DNA of 64,000 bases, from the NCBI RefSeq assembly GCF_001720465.1, contig NZ_CP017113.1:1922001-1986000 (forward strand). The letters run 5' to 3'. Below are positions 46,629 through 55,587 of the stretch, piece by piece (the first letter of the stretch is position 1; every line of letters begins with the position of its first letter). The DNA comes from Porphyrobacter sp. LM 6. Lineage in GTDB: Bacteria > Pseudomonadota > Alphaproteobacteria > Sphingomonadales > Sphingomonadaceae. The notes under the pieces are model-generated. The model saw only the letters and a program-made list of their open reading frames with translations. It did not search any database and was not told the DNA's origin. Made by a program: the position numbers and the translations under genes.

Positions 46629-47486
46629 TCAACTCGGATTGCGGCGGGCCATGAAGGCGAGGCGTTCGAACAGCATGATGTCCTGTTCGTTCTTCAGCAG
46701 CGCGCCATGCAGCGGCGGGATCGCGCTTGCCGGGTTCTTGTCCTGCAATACGTCGAGCGGCATATCCTCGTTGAGCAGCAGCTTGAGCCAGTCAAGCAGC
46801 TCGCTGGTCGAGGGCTTCTTCTTCAGGCCCGGCACTTCGCGCAGATCGTAGAAGATATCCATCGCCTTCTTCACCAGCACCTTCTGGATGCCGGGGAAGT
46901 GGACGTCGATGATCTCCTGCATCGTGTCGCGATCGGGGAACTTGATGTAGTGGAAGAAGCAGCGGCGCAGGAACGCGTCGGGCAGTTCCTTCTCGTTGTT
47001 CGAGGTGATGACGACGATCGGGCGCTCCTTGGCCTCGATCCGCTCCTGCGTTTCATAGACGTCGAAGCTCATCCGATCGAGCTCCTGCAACAGGTCGTTC
47101 GGGAACTCGATATCGGCCTTGTCAATCTCGTCGATCAGCAGCACCGGAAGCTGGGGCGAGGTGAATGCCTCCCACAGCTTGCCCTTCTTGATATAGTTCT
47201 TGATGTCGTGGACGCGCTCGTCGCCCAGCTGGCCGTCGCGCAGACGGGCCACCGCGTCATATTCGTAAAGGCCCTGCTGCGCCTTGGTGGTGGACTTGAT
47301 GTTCCACTCGATCAGCGGCGCGCCCAGCGCCTTGGAAATCTCGTGCGCCAGCACCGTCTTGCCGGTGCCCGGCTCGCCTTTCACCAGCAGCGGACGGCGC
47401 AGCGTAACAGCGGCGTTGACCGCAACCTTGAGGTCTTCGGTCGCGATATAGGACTTGGTGCCTTCAAAACGCTGCTGCTCGGACAT
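46629..47486 (-). CDS. MoxR-family AAA ATPase
   Basis: A 285-residue AAA+ ATPase. Walker A is GEPGTGKT (residue about 45), Walker B VLLIDEIDKAD, sensor 1 IVVITSNNEKELPDAFLRRC with arginine-finger pair RRC. MoxR ATPases work with VWA partners as chaperones for enzyme maturation; the likely partner is the CoxE-like protein at 43787-44971. ATG 47486 (MSEQQRFEG) matches family starts. Its 3' end abuts the tandem repeat and parS. Confidence 0.92.
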   Translation of the reverse strand: MSEQQRFEGTKSYIATEDLKVAVNAAVTLRRPLLVKGEPGTGKTVLAHEISKALGAPLIEWNIKSTTKAQQGLYEYDAVARLRDGQLGDERVHDIKNYIKKGKLWEAFTSPQLPVLLIDEIDKADIEFPNDLLQELDRMSFDVYETQERIEAKERPIVVITSNNEKELPDAFLRRCFFHYIKFPDRDTMQEIIDVHFPGIQKVLVKKAMDIFYDLREVPGLKKKPSTSELLDWLKLLLNEDMPLDVLQDKNPASAIPPLHGALLKNEQDIMLFERLAFMARRNPS

Positions 47487-47602
47487 CGGGTTTCCTTGTG
47501 AGACTGAATTTCGCCGCGCAGCGATAAGGGGGCCAGCGGCGGCGCGCAAGAGGGGGGAGCCCCCCCTTTTCTGATGGGCAAATCAGCGGGGGGCAGAGCC
47601 GC

Positions 47603-48529
47603 TCACTCGTACTGGTAGTTCGCAACCGTGTAGGCGCCCGGGTAGAAGATTGCCTGGATCTTGACCATTGCAGTGGTGAAGGGCCGGTCGATCCGGTAGC
47701 GCAAAGTCTCCGCCACGGGATCATAGCTCAGCACTGTGATCTGGGCATCCTGATAGGTGATCGCGCGCGGCAGCGCTGCAGGATCGATCCTCACCCGCCG
47801 GTCGATGTCCTCCATCTTCCCGGTTCCGGCGAGGTAGGACACATAGGACCCGGCAAATCGCCCTTGGTGGATATTGGTGAAGACCTGAAGAAACGGCGGT
47901 CCGTTCTTGCTTTCCTTGACCAGCCGGACTTCCATTTGCGTGCCTTCGGGATCCTCCATGTCCGCCCGGCGATAGACTATCGGTGCAACCGGAACGGGAG
48001 GAAGGGCATCGGGAGACACCGCGCCGCTGATGAAGGCGCGCTCGAAGCTTTCGTCACCCTCGTCATCGACGAGACAAATGGCGATTTCGCGTTCGAATTT
48101 CTTGTACTTGGTGCTGCGCCGGATATCGCCCGGCGGGTAGGAGAAGCGCTGCGCTTCGTCGAGCTCGTAGCGTCCTGTGCAATAGACATTGGCCGCTGCG
48201 GGCAGGGCGAGGTGCGGCTCTGCTGCCGGATAGGAACGGCGCAGCGGCGTCTGTGGATCGATCCGCGCGGCAAGCCCATGGACCCTCACGGCGCCGGGCT
48301 GCTGGATCTTGGCAGTCTGCTCGAAGCGAATCTTCGCGATGAGCACCGGTTCACCGACTTTCGCGGTGCGCTCTTCGCCCAGCTTGTCCCACGCATCGTC
48401 GATTAGAAAGATGCGGCTCATCGGCATCTGCTGCGCTTCGCCTGCATGTACTGGCGCAGTAAGGGCAAACAATGCGCCCGCTGCGATGGCACTGGACCCG
48501 AAGGCAATTCCCAGCGGACCTCTCAACAC
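47603..48529 (-). CDS. Hypothetical secreted protein
   Basis: A 308-residue protein with a signal peptide (LGIAFGSSAIAAGALFALTA then PVHA). The start is placed at GTG 48529 because TAGGAAAAGC lies immediately upstream at ribosome-site distance and the signal peptide begins properly there; a further 12 codons to ATG 48565 would overlap parE by 29 bp. The mature part has two cysteines (VYCTGRY, ICLVDD), is rich in beta-strand-like segments and has no known domain. It follows parE directly. Confidence 0.7.
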   Translation of the reverse strand: MLRGPLGIAFGSSAIAAGALFALTAPVHAGEAQQMPMSRIFLIDDAWDKLGEERTAKVGEPVLIAKIRFEQTAKIQQPGAVRVHGLAARIDPQTPLRRSYPAAEPHLALPAAANVYCTGRYELDEAQRFSYPPGDIRRSTKYKKFEREIAICLVDDEGDESFERAFISGAVSPDALPPVPVAPIVYRRADMEDPEGTQMEVRLVKESKNGPPFLQVFTNIHQGRFAGSYVSYLAGTGKMEDIDRRVRIDPAALPRAITYQDAQITVLSYDPVAETLRYRIDRPFTTAMVKIQAIFYPGAYTVANYQYE

Positions 48530-48536
48530 GCTTTTC

Positions 48537-50537
48537 CTAGGCGTCGATGAGGTCGCGGTCGACATCGCCGGCGCGGTTCTGGATGAAGTTGAAGCGGTGT
48601 TCGGGGTTGCGGCCCATCAACTCGTCGACGAGGCGCGCCACGCCGGCGCGGTCTTCGAATTCCTGCGGCAGGGTGATGCGAATCAGACCGCGTGTTTCGG
48701 GCGCCATCGTGGTTTCGCGCAATTGCTGCGGGTTCATTTCACCCAGGCCCTTGAAGCGGCTGACTTCGACCTTCTTGCCCTTGAACACCGTCGCTTCCAG
48801 TTCGGTGCGGTGTGCATCGTCGCGGGCGTAGCGGCTCTCCTTGCCTGACGTCAGGCGATAGAGCGGGGGCTGGGCAAGGAACAGGTGACCGCGCCGCACG
48901 ATATCGGGCATTTCCTGGAAGAAGAAGGTCATCAGCAGCGTCGCGATATGCGCGCCGTCAACGTCAGCGTCGGTCATGATGATAATGCGGTCATAGCGCA
49001 GATTGTCGGCGTTGCAGTCCTTGCGGGTGCCGCAGCCCAGCGCCAGCGCGAGATCGGCGATTTCGCTGTTGGCGCGGATCTTGTCGGCGGTGGCGGATGC
49101 GACGTTGAGGATCTTGCCGCGGATCGGCAGGATTGCCTGCGATTTGCGGTCGCGCGCCTGCTTGGCGCTGCCGCCGGCGCTGTCGCCTTCGACGATGAAC
49201 AGCTCGGTCTCGCGCCCGCCTTCGCCCGAACAATCGGTGAGCTTGCCGGGGAGGCGCAGCTTCTTGGCGTTGGTGGCGCTCTTGCGCTTGATCTCGCGTT
49301 CCTGCTTGCGCTTGAGGCGCTCGTCCATGCGCTCCATCACCTCGCCGAGCAGCGCCTTGCCGCGCTCCATATTGTCGGTGAGGAAGTGGTCGAAGTGGTC
49401 GCGCACCGCGTTCTCGACGAGGCGCGCAGCCTCGGGCGAGGTGAGGCGGTCCTTGGTCTGCGACTGGAACTGAGGATCGCGGATGAAGACGGAGAGCATC
49501 ACCTCCGCGCCTGTCATCACATCATCGGCGGTGATGTCCTTGGCCTTCTTCGCGCCGACCAGCTCGCCGAAAGCTCTGAGGCCGCGGGTCAGGGCGGTGC
49601 GCAGGCCCTGCTCGTGCGTGCCGCCATCGGGGGTCGGCACGGTGTTGCAGTACCAGCTCGTCGCGCCATCGGAATAGAGCGGCCAGGCGATCGCCCATTC
49701 GACGCGGCCTTGGCCGATGCCGTCGACGACCGGGAATTCTTGGCTACCGGTGAAGGGCTGGGCGGTGACGCATTCGCGCGTGCCGACCTGTTCGGCGAGG
49801 TGATCGGCAAGCCCGCCGGGGAACTTGAAAACCGCCTCTGCCGGCACCTCTTCGCTCGCGAGCGAGGGCGCGCACTTCCAGCGGATTTCAACGCCCGCGA
49901 ACAGATAGGCCTTGGAGCGGGCGAGCTTGAACAGCCGCTTGGGATTGAAGTTGCGATCCCCGAAGATTTCGGGATCGGGCACAAAGGTCACCGTGGTGCC
50001 GCGCCGGTTGGGCGTGGGGCCGAGGTTCTGGATCGCGCCTTGCGTCACCCCGCGCGAGAACTCCTGCGCGAAAAGCTGCTTGTCGCGCGCCACCTCTACC
50101 CGCGTGTGGACGGACAGCGCGTTGACCACGCTCACCCCCACGCCGTGGAGGCCGCCGCTGGTGGCATAGGCCTTGCCGGAGAATTTGCCGCCCGAGTGGA
50201 GCGTGGAAAGGATCACCTCAAGTGTCGATTTGCCCGGGAACTTGGGGTGCTCGTCCACCGGAATGCCGCGGCCGTTATCGGCGATCGACAGGCGATTGCC
50301 TCCGTCGAGGCGCATCTCGATCCGCGTGGCGTGGCCCGCCACCGCTTCGTCCATCGCGTTGTCGAGCACCTCGGCGGCGAGATGGTGGAACGCGCGGTCA
50401 TCGGTCCCGCCGATATACATCCCCGGACGGCGGCGGACGGGCTCAAGCCCTTCGAGTACCTCGATGGCGCTTGCGTTGTAATCGCCGCTGGAGGTGGGGG
50501 TATTGGCGAACAGATCGTCGAGAGGGTTATCGGACAT
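48537..50537 (-). CDS. parE: DNA topoisomerase IV subunit B
   Basis: ParE is the ATPase subunit of topoisomerase IV, which unlinks daughter chromosomes. The 666-residue protein starts MSDNPLDDLF and shows the GHKL ATPase motifs (RPGMYIGGTDDRAFHHLAAE, ADNGRGIPVDEHPK, GGLHGVGVSVVNALS) and the TOPRIM region (FIVEGDSAGGSAKQARDR, DADVDGAHIATLL). Missing length compared with GyrB supports ParE. ParC is not in the window. Confidence 0.95.
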   Translation of the reverse strand: MSDNPLDDLFANTPTSSGDYNASAIEVLEGLEPVRRRPGMYIGGTDDRAFHHLAAEVLDNAMDEAVAGHATRIEMRLDGGNRLSIADNGRGIPVDEHPKFPGKSTLEVILSTLHSGGKFSGKAYATSGGLHGVGVSVVNALSVHTRVEVARDKQLFAQEFSRGVTQGAIQNLGPTPNRRGTTVTFVPDPEIFGDRNFNPKRLFKLARSKAYLFAGVEIRWKCAPSLASEEVPAEAVFKFPGGLADHLAEQVGTRECVTAQPFTGSQEFPVVDGIGQGRVEWAIAWPLYSDGATSWYCNTVPTPDGGTHEQGLRTALTRGLRAFGELVGAKKAKDITADDVMTGAEVMLSVFIRDPQFQSQTKDRLTSPEAARLVENAVRDHFDHFLTDNMERGKALLGEVMERMDERLKRKQEREIKRKSATNAKKLRLPGKLTDCSGEGGRETELFIVEGDSAGGSAKQARDRKSQAILPIRGKILNVASATADKIRANSEIADLALALGCGTRKDCNADNLRYDRIIIMTDADVDGAHIATLLMTFFFQEMPDIVRRGHLFLAQPPLYRLTSGKESRYARDDAHRTELEATVFKGKKVEVSRFKGLGEMNPQQLRETTMAPETRGLIRITLPQEFEDRAGVARLVDELMGRNPEHRFNFIQNRAGDVDRDLIDA

Positions 50538-50593
50538 GGCGTGACTATAGGCCCCCCTGCGCCGGGGTCACAAGCCGCGGCGCAGGGTTTTGC

Positions 50594-51793
50594 TCAGCGG
50601 GTGAAGCCGGTCGGGGCGGGATCGGCCGCGATGACTTCGCCGCCCTTGATCTCACGCACTTCGAGCGCGCGTTCGACCACGCCGCTGCGGGCAAAGCGGA
50701 ACGGCCCGTCGACCCCGAGGAAACCGCCTACATCATAGAGCGCGGCGCGGGGGAAGGGCGTGCCGACCTTCCAGTCGCGCGCCACCCGCAAGGTCAGCAG
50801 CACGGCATCATAGCCAAGCGTAGCGGTGCGATAGGGCTGGGCGCCGAAGCGGGTCGCGTAGCTATCGGCAAAGCGCTTGTAGCGCTGGTCCGATACGGCG
50901 GCGAACATTGCGCCTTCGAGCGATTTGGTGCGCGCCAGCGTAGCCTCGCCGCTCCACAATTCGGTGCCGAGGATGCGCGCGCGGGTGCGGGCGCCGCGCT
51001 GGAGCTCGTTTGCGGCATCGATACCAAGGCGCGCGCTGTCGGCGATCAACACGGTATCATACCCGCCTGCTGCGCGCAGCCGCGCGGCGGCACTGACGAT
51101 CGAGGTGTTGCCGCGTGCGAAAGTTTCCTGCCGCGCCAGCGCACCGCCGAAGTCGGCCAGCGCCGAGGTCAGCGCCGCACCCGCGCGGGTACCATAGTCG
51201 CCTTCGGGAAGCAGGGCGGCAAAGCGGTTGGCCCCGCGCGAGCGGGCGAACGCGACCGTGCGGCGGATCGATTGTTCGGGCATGTGGCCCATCACGAAGA
51301 CATCGGCGCTGGCGACGGCGGGATCGTTGACGAAAGCGATGACCGGCACCTTAGCGGCGCGTGCTGCGGCCTGCACTGGCGGCACTTCATCGGGGCTGAG
51401 CGGGCCGAGGATCAGCTTGTTGCCATCGGCAATCGCCTGCCTGGCAGCCGCAGGAACGCCGGCCGAGGTGTCATAGGTGGTGATCCGCAGATTATCGGCA
51501 TTGGTATCGAGCAGCGCCATCGTGGTGGCATTCGAAATCGCCTGCCCGACCGCTGCGGTTTCGCCGCTGAGCGGCACCAGCAGCGCTATCCGGTGGCGGC
51601 CGGAATCGGACGGCAGCGCGGTGGCAGACGGCTCCGGCGCAGGCGGCGGGGCTTCGGTGACCGGCACCTTGGGCACGACCTGACAGGCAGCCGCGAGCAT
51701 CGCTGCCCCGGCAACCGCCAGATTGCGGCCGGTCAGCTGCGCCTTGGCGCGCGCCCACCAACTGCCCCAATTCGATCCCGAAATCCGCTTCAT
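50594..51793 (-). CDS. Penicillin-binding protein activator (LpoA-like lipoprotein)
   Basis: A 399-residue lipoprotein: the signal segment AGAAMLAAAC places the lipidated Cys near residue 37, followed by a Pro/Ala linker and a periplasmic-binding-protein fold (HRIALLVPLSGETAAVGQAI, ILGPLSPDEVPPVQAAA, GYDTVLIADSA). LpoA homologues activate class A penicillin-binding proteins from the outer membrane. Only the C-terminal LpoA-like domain is present. ATG 51793 lies 41 bp from divergent rsmI; both shared promoters must lie there. Confidence 0.85.
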   Translation of the reverse strand: MKRISGSNWGSWWARAKAQLTGRNLAVAGAAMLAAACQVVPKVPVTEAPPPAPEPSATALPSDSGRHRIALLVPLSGETAAVGQAISNATTMALLDTNADNLRITTYDTSAGVPAAARQAIADGNKLILGPLSPDEVPPVQAAARAAKVPVIAFVNDPAVASADVFVMGHMPEQSIRRTVAFARSRGANRFAALLPEGDYGTRAGAALTSALADFGGALARQETFARGNTSIVSAAARLRAAGGYDTVLIADSARLGIDAANELQRGARTRARILGTELWSGEATLARTKSLEGAMFAAVSDQRYKRFADSYATRFGAQPYRTATLGYDAVLLTLRVARDWKVGTPFPRAALYDVGGFLGVDGPFRFARSGVVERALEVREIKGGEVIAADPAPTGFTR

Positions 51794-51834
51794 CCTTGCC
51801 CACCCCTCAGCCGTGCGCCATGGCTTGCCCAGCC

Positions 51835-52692
51835 ATGACCACGGAACTGCCATCCATCCCCGCAGGGACACCCGAAGCCGGGCTGTATATCGTCGCGACC
51901 CCGATTGGCAATCTTGGCGACATGACCTTGCGCGCCATTGCGGTGCTGCGTGCCGCAGGCGTGGTGGCCTGCGAGGATACGCGGGTGACGGGCAAGCTGC
52001 TCAAGCATTTCGGCATCAAGGCGCGCCTGCAACGGCTCGACGATCACGCCCCGCCCGAAGTCCGCGCGCGGGTGATCGAGACTGCGCGGCATGAGGTCGT
52101 GGCGCTGGTGAGCGATGCCGGAACCCCGGTGATTTCCGATCCCGGCTATCGTCTGGTCCGCGAGGCGCGCGCGGCGGGCGTTACGGTGACGAGCGTGCCG
52201 GGTGCCTGCGCGGCAATCTCTGCGCTGGCGATGGCGGGCTTGCCGAGCGACCGCTTCCTGTTCGCAGGCTTCCTGCCGGTGAAGGACAAGGCCCGCAGCG
52301 ATACGCTTGCCGCGCTGGCCGGGGTCGAGGCGACGCTGGTGTTCTACGAAACCGCCCCGCGCCTTGAAAAGAGCCTGCGCGCTATCGCCGATCTGTGGCC
52401 GATCCGCGAGGTGGCGGTCGCGCGCGAGCTGACCAAGTTGCACGAGGAATGCCGCACCGGCACCGCTGCTGCGCTCGCCGATCATTATTCAGCGCACCCG
52501 CCCAAGGGCGAGATCGTGCTCGTTGTCGGCCCGCCGGCGGCGGACGAAACCCCCGAAGCCGATCCCGATGCGCTGCTGCGCGCCGCGCTGGCCGATGCGG
52601 GGCCGGGCAAGGCCGCCGGGCAGGTCGCCAAGGCCACTGGGCTCGACCGCGGAACGCTCTATGCCCGCGCGCTGGAACTGAAGGGCGAATGA
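51835..52692 (+). CDS. rsmI: 16S rRNA (cytidine1402-2'-O)-methyltransferase
   Basis: RsmI 2'-O-methylates C1402 in the ribosomal P site. The 285-residue protein starts MTTELPSIPAG and has IVATPIGNLGDMTLRA, CEDTRVTGKLLKHFGI, LVSDAGTPVISDPGYRLV and FLPVKDKARSD, all family signatures. First of a tightly packed plus-strand operon: yraN overlaps its stop by 4 bp, then gshB and dedA follow. Confidence 0.95.
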   Translation: MTTELPSIPAGTPEAGLYIVATPIGNLGDMTLRAIAVLRAAGVVACEDTRVTGKLLKHFGIKARLQRLDDHAPPEVRARVIETARHEVVALVSDAGTPVISDPGYRLVREARAAGVTVTSVPGACAAISALAMAGLPSDRFLFAGFLPVKDKARSDTLAALAGVEATLVFYETAPRLEKSLRAIADLWPIREVAVARELTKLHEECRTGTAAALADHYSAHPPKGEIVLVVGPPAADETPEADPDALLRAALADAGPGKAAGQVAKATGLDRGTLYARALELKGE

Positions 52693-53066
52693 GCGAGACC
52701 CGCAGCCCCGAACAGCGCCGCGACGCCGACAGCCGGGGCCGCGAAGGCGAGGCCGAAGCCGCAATGTGGCTCGTCGGCCAAGGCTGGCGCATCCTTGCCG
52801 AGCGGGTGAAGACCAAGGCGGGTGAGATCGATCTGATCGCGCAGCGTTCGGGCCTTGTCGCCTTTGTCGAGGTCAAGTGGCGCAAGCACTCCAGCGATCT
52901 GGCCGATGCTATCGACGAACGCCGCCTCGCCCGCGTGGCCCGCGCGGTGGAAATCGTCGCGCCCGACTATGCGTCAGCGGGCGAAGATATCCGTATCGAC
53001 GTGATCCTGCTTGCACCGGGCCGCAAGCCGACCCACATCGAAAACGCATGGATGCCGTTCGGCTAG
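52689..53066 (+). CDS. yraN: YraN family protein (UPF0102)
   Basis: A 125-residue protein of the predicted endonuclease-like UPF0102 family. Landmarks: SRGREGEAEAAMWLVGQGW, ERVKTKAGEIDLIAQRSGLVAFVEVKWRK (GEIDLI-x10-FVEVK is the nuclease-like core). The rsmI-yraN-gshB order is widespread in alphaproteobacteria. The exact job is not known, though a PD-(D/E)xK-like fold fits. Start overlaps rsmI stop by 4 bp. Confidence 0.92.
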   Translation: MSETRSPEQRRDADSRGREGEAEAAMWLVGQGWRILAERVKTKAGEIDLIAQRSGLVAFVEVKWRKHSSDLADAIDERRLARVARAVEIVAPDYASAGEDIRIDVILLAPGRKPTHIENAWMPFG

Positions 53067-53087
53067 GCATCCGATGGAGTTGATTGC

Positions 53088-54068
53088 ATGACCTTGCGTG
53101 TCGCCGTCCAGATGGACCCCATCGACCGGATCAATATCGCGGGCGACAGCTCGTTTGCGCTGATGCTGGCCGCCCAGGCGCGCGGCTATTCGGTCTATGA
53201 ATATCACGTCGAAAGCCTGACCCTCGACGAGGATGACCGCCTGTTCGCCCATGGATTTCCGGTCACGGTGCAACGGGTCGAAGGCGCGCATTTCACCCGC
53301 GGCGAGCAGGTGCGGCTCGATCTCGGCAAGGATATCGATGTGGTGCTGATGCGGCAGGACCCGCCGTTCCACATGGGCTATATCACCGCCACCCACCTGC
53401 TCGAGCGGATCGGGCATGAAACTCTGGTGGTCAATGATCCCGCCAATGTCCGCAACAGCCCCGAAAAGGTGATGGTGCTGAACTATCGCCGCTTCATGCC
53501 GCCGACGCTGGTGACGCGCTCGGTGGACGAGGTGCGGCGTTTCATGGCCAAGCACGGCGCGATCGTGGTCAAGCCGATCCATGGCAATGGCGGCAAGGCG
53601 ATCTTCCGCATCGGCGAGAATGGCGAGAACCTCTCCGCGCTGTTCGAGGTGTTCAACCAGACCTGGCCGGAACCGCATATGGTCCAGCCCTTCCTCCCCG
53701 AGGTGGCAACCGGCGACAAGCGCATCGTGTTGATCGATGGCGAGGTCGCGGGCGCGATCAACCGTCTGCCGGGAGAGGGCGAGTTCCGCTCGAACCTCGC
53801 GATGGGCGGCAGCGCGCAGCCGACCGAACTGTCCCCGCGCGAACAGGAAATCTGCGACGCGCTCGGCCCTGATCTGAAGCGCCTCGGACTCACCTTTGTC
53901 GGGATCGACGTGATCGGCGGCAAGTGGCTCACCGAAATCAACGTCACCTCGCCCACCGGCATCGTCGCGATTGACCGCTTCAACGGGACTGATACGACGG
54001 CGCGGATCTGGGATGCGATCGAGCGCCGTCTGGCTGAACGCCGCGCCGCTTCAACCGCTAACGGCTAG
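53088..54068 (+). CDS. gshB: Glutathione synthetase
   Basis: GshB adds glycine to gamma-glutamylcysteine using ATP. The 326-residue ATP-grasp enzyme has VAVQMDPIDRINIAGDSSFA at the N-terminus, QDPPFHMGYITATHLLE, VVKPIHGNGGKAIFRI (the ATP-binding loop) and INVTSPTGI near the end. It lies 21 bp after yraN and 7 bp before dedA, hence in one operon. Confidence 0.96.
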   Translation: MTLRVAVQMDPIDRINIAGDSSFALMLAAQARGYSVYEYHVESLTLDEDDRLFAHGFPVTVQRVEGAHFTRGEQVRLDLGKDIDVVLMRQDPPFHMGYITATHLLERIGHETLVVNDPANVRNSPEKVMVLNYRRFMPPTLVTRSVDEVRRFMAKHGAIVVKPIHGNGGKAIFRIGENGENLSALFEVFNQTWPEPHMVQPFLPEVATGDKRIVLIDGEVAGAINRLPGEGEFRSNLAMGGSAQPTELSPREQEICDALGPDLKRLGLTFVGIDVIGGKWLTEINVTSPTGIVAIDRFNGTDTTARIWDAIERRLAERRAASTANG

Positions 54069-54075
54069 GGCTCCA

Positions 54076-54696
54076 ATGACCGACTTCCTCCTCGAGCTGC
54101 TCCACAAGGGCGGCTACCTCGGCATCTTCTTCCTGATGGCGGTCGAGAACATCTTCCCGCCGATCCCGTCCGAAGTGATCATGGGCGGGGCGGGACTGCT
54201 GGTGGCGAGGGGCGAGATGACCTTCGGCACGGTGTGGGTGGTCGCCACTCTCGGCACGCTGGTCGGCAACCTGTTCTGGTTCTGGATCGGCAAAGTGTGG
54301 AGCGAGGACCAGCTCAAGCGCATTATCGACCGCTGGGGCCGGTGGCTGACCTTCGAGTGGGACGAGTTCACCAAGGCGCGCGATATCTTCCGCAAATATG
54401 GCGACTGGATCGTGTTCCTGCTGCGCTTCTCGCCGCTGCTGCGCACGATTGTCTCGCTGCCCGCAGGCCTTGCACAGATGAAGCTGTGGCGGTTTTGCCT
54501 CTTCACCTTGCTGGGTTCGGGGATCTGGAACGCGGTGCTGATCTTCGGCGGCAAGACAGCCGCCCCGCTGGTCGAACGGTTCGAGAAGCTGGCCGGATAC
54601 GGCGTGGTCGCCTTCGTTGTCGCGGGCGTGCTGTTCTATATCTACCGCGTGGTGACGTGGAAGCCAGTCGCCGCCTTCGAGGCCAAAGACGACTAA
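54076..54696 (+). CDS. DedA family membrane protein
   Basis: A 206-residue, multi-pass DedA-family protein. It has the typical ENIFPPIPSEVIMGGAGLL segment, RFSPLLRTIVSLPAGLAQM and WRFCLFTLLGSGIWNAVL. DedA proteins have been linked to undecaprenyl-phosphate flipping and membrane homeostasis. Last gene of the rsmI operon; its stop abuts the stop of convergent xerC. Start at 54076 gives the family N-terminus. Confidence 0.9.
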   Translation: MTDFLLELLHKGGYLGIFFLMAVENIFPPIPSEVIMGGAGLLVARGEMTFGTVWVVATLGTLVGNLFWFWIGKVWSEDQLKRIIDRWGRWLTFEWDEFTKARDIFRKYGDWIVFLLRFSPLLRTIVSLPAGLAQMKLWRFCLFTLLGSGIWNAVLIFGGKTAAPLVERFEKLAGYGVVAFVVAGVLFYIYRVVTWKPVAAFEAKDD

Positions 54697-55587
54697 TTAC
54701 CCGCGCGGGTGGGCTTTCCGATAATTGTCGAGCAGGCTTGCGGCATCGACGCGGGTGTAGATCTGGGTCGACCCCAGCGAGGCGTGGCCGAGCAGTTCCT
54801 GCAAGCTCCTGAGGTCAGCGCCCGCGCTCAGCAGGTGGGTGGCGAAGGAGTGCCGCAGCGCGTGCGGGGTCGCCGTGTCGGGCAGGCCGAGCGCGCGGCG
54901 CGCCTGTGCCATCGCGCGCTGCACCATACGCTGTGCCAGCGGCCCGCCCTTGGCCCCGCGGAATAGCGGCTCGCCCGGTGCGAGCGGCCAGGGACAGACG
55001 GCGACATATTCCGCCACCGCCGCGCGGGTGATCGGCAGCACCGGCACCACCCGCTGCTTGCCGCCCTTGCCGGTGACGCGCAGCACCTCTCCCATCGGCA
55101 CATCCCGCCCCGTCAGCGACAACGCCTCGGCAATCCGCAGGCCTGACCCGTAGAGCAGCAGCAGCACCGCGCGGTCGCGCGCCCCGATCCAGTCCTCGCC
55201 AGCAAGCCCGTCCACCAGCTCCGCAATGTTCACCGCCTCGTCGGGGGTGACGGGGCGGGGGAGGCCCTTCTTGATCCGCGGGCCGCGCAGCCGGGGCGCG
55301 CTTGCCTCGGGATCGCCGGCTTCGCTGCGGGCAAAGGCGATGAAGGCCTTGAGCGCCGAAAGCTCGCGCGCGGCGCTGGCATTGCCTAAGCCTTCAGCAC
55401 GGCGCGCGGCGAGGTGGGTTCTGAGATGATGCGCTTCGGTGCGGGCAACCTCGGCCCAGTCCGCAAGGCCGTTCGCCGCCACCAACCGCTCCGCGGCAGC
55501 GACATAAGCGCGCACGGTGTGCGGCGAGCGGCGGCGCGCGCTTTCCAGATGGACGCGCCAGCCGCTGATGATCTCGCCCGCGCTCAT
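54697..55587 (-). CDS. xerC: Tyrosine recombinase XerC
   Basis: XerC with XerD resolves chromosome dimers at dif. The 296-residue recombinase has an N-terminal SAM-like domain and a catalytic domain containing LLYGSGLRIAEALSLTG (first Arg), GGKQRVVPVLP (Lys), HALRHSFATHLLSAGA (His-x2-Arg) and SLGSTQIYTRV with the nucleophilic Tyr. Its start overlaps hemW by 4 bp. Context and length fit XerC rather than a phage integrase. Confidence 0.93.
   Translation of the reverse strand: MSAGEIISGWRVHLESARRRSPHTVRAYVAAAERLVAANGLADWAEVARTEAHHLRTHLAARRAEGLGNASAARELSALKAFIAFARSEAGDPEASAPRLRGPRIKKGLPRPVTPDEAVNIAELVDGLAGEDWIGARDRAVLLLLYGSGLRIAEALSLTGRDVPMGEVLRVTGKGGKQRVVPVLPITRAAVAEYVAVCPWPLAPGEPLFRGAKGGPLAQRMVQRAMAQARRALGLPDTATPHALRHSFATHLLSAGADLRSLQELLGHASLGSTQIYTRVDAASLLDNYRKAHPRG

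Noticed and set aside
48885..50738. A 617-codon plus-strand open frame opposite parE
   Set aside because: Composition is that of a codon-shadow, and parE on the other strand has all motifs.
54699..54710. Palindrome ACCCGCGCGGGT at the xerC/dedA junction as an attachment or dif-like site
   Set aside because: It lies within the last codons of xerC, lacks the two-arm XerC/XerD layout, and no integrated element adjoins it.
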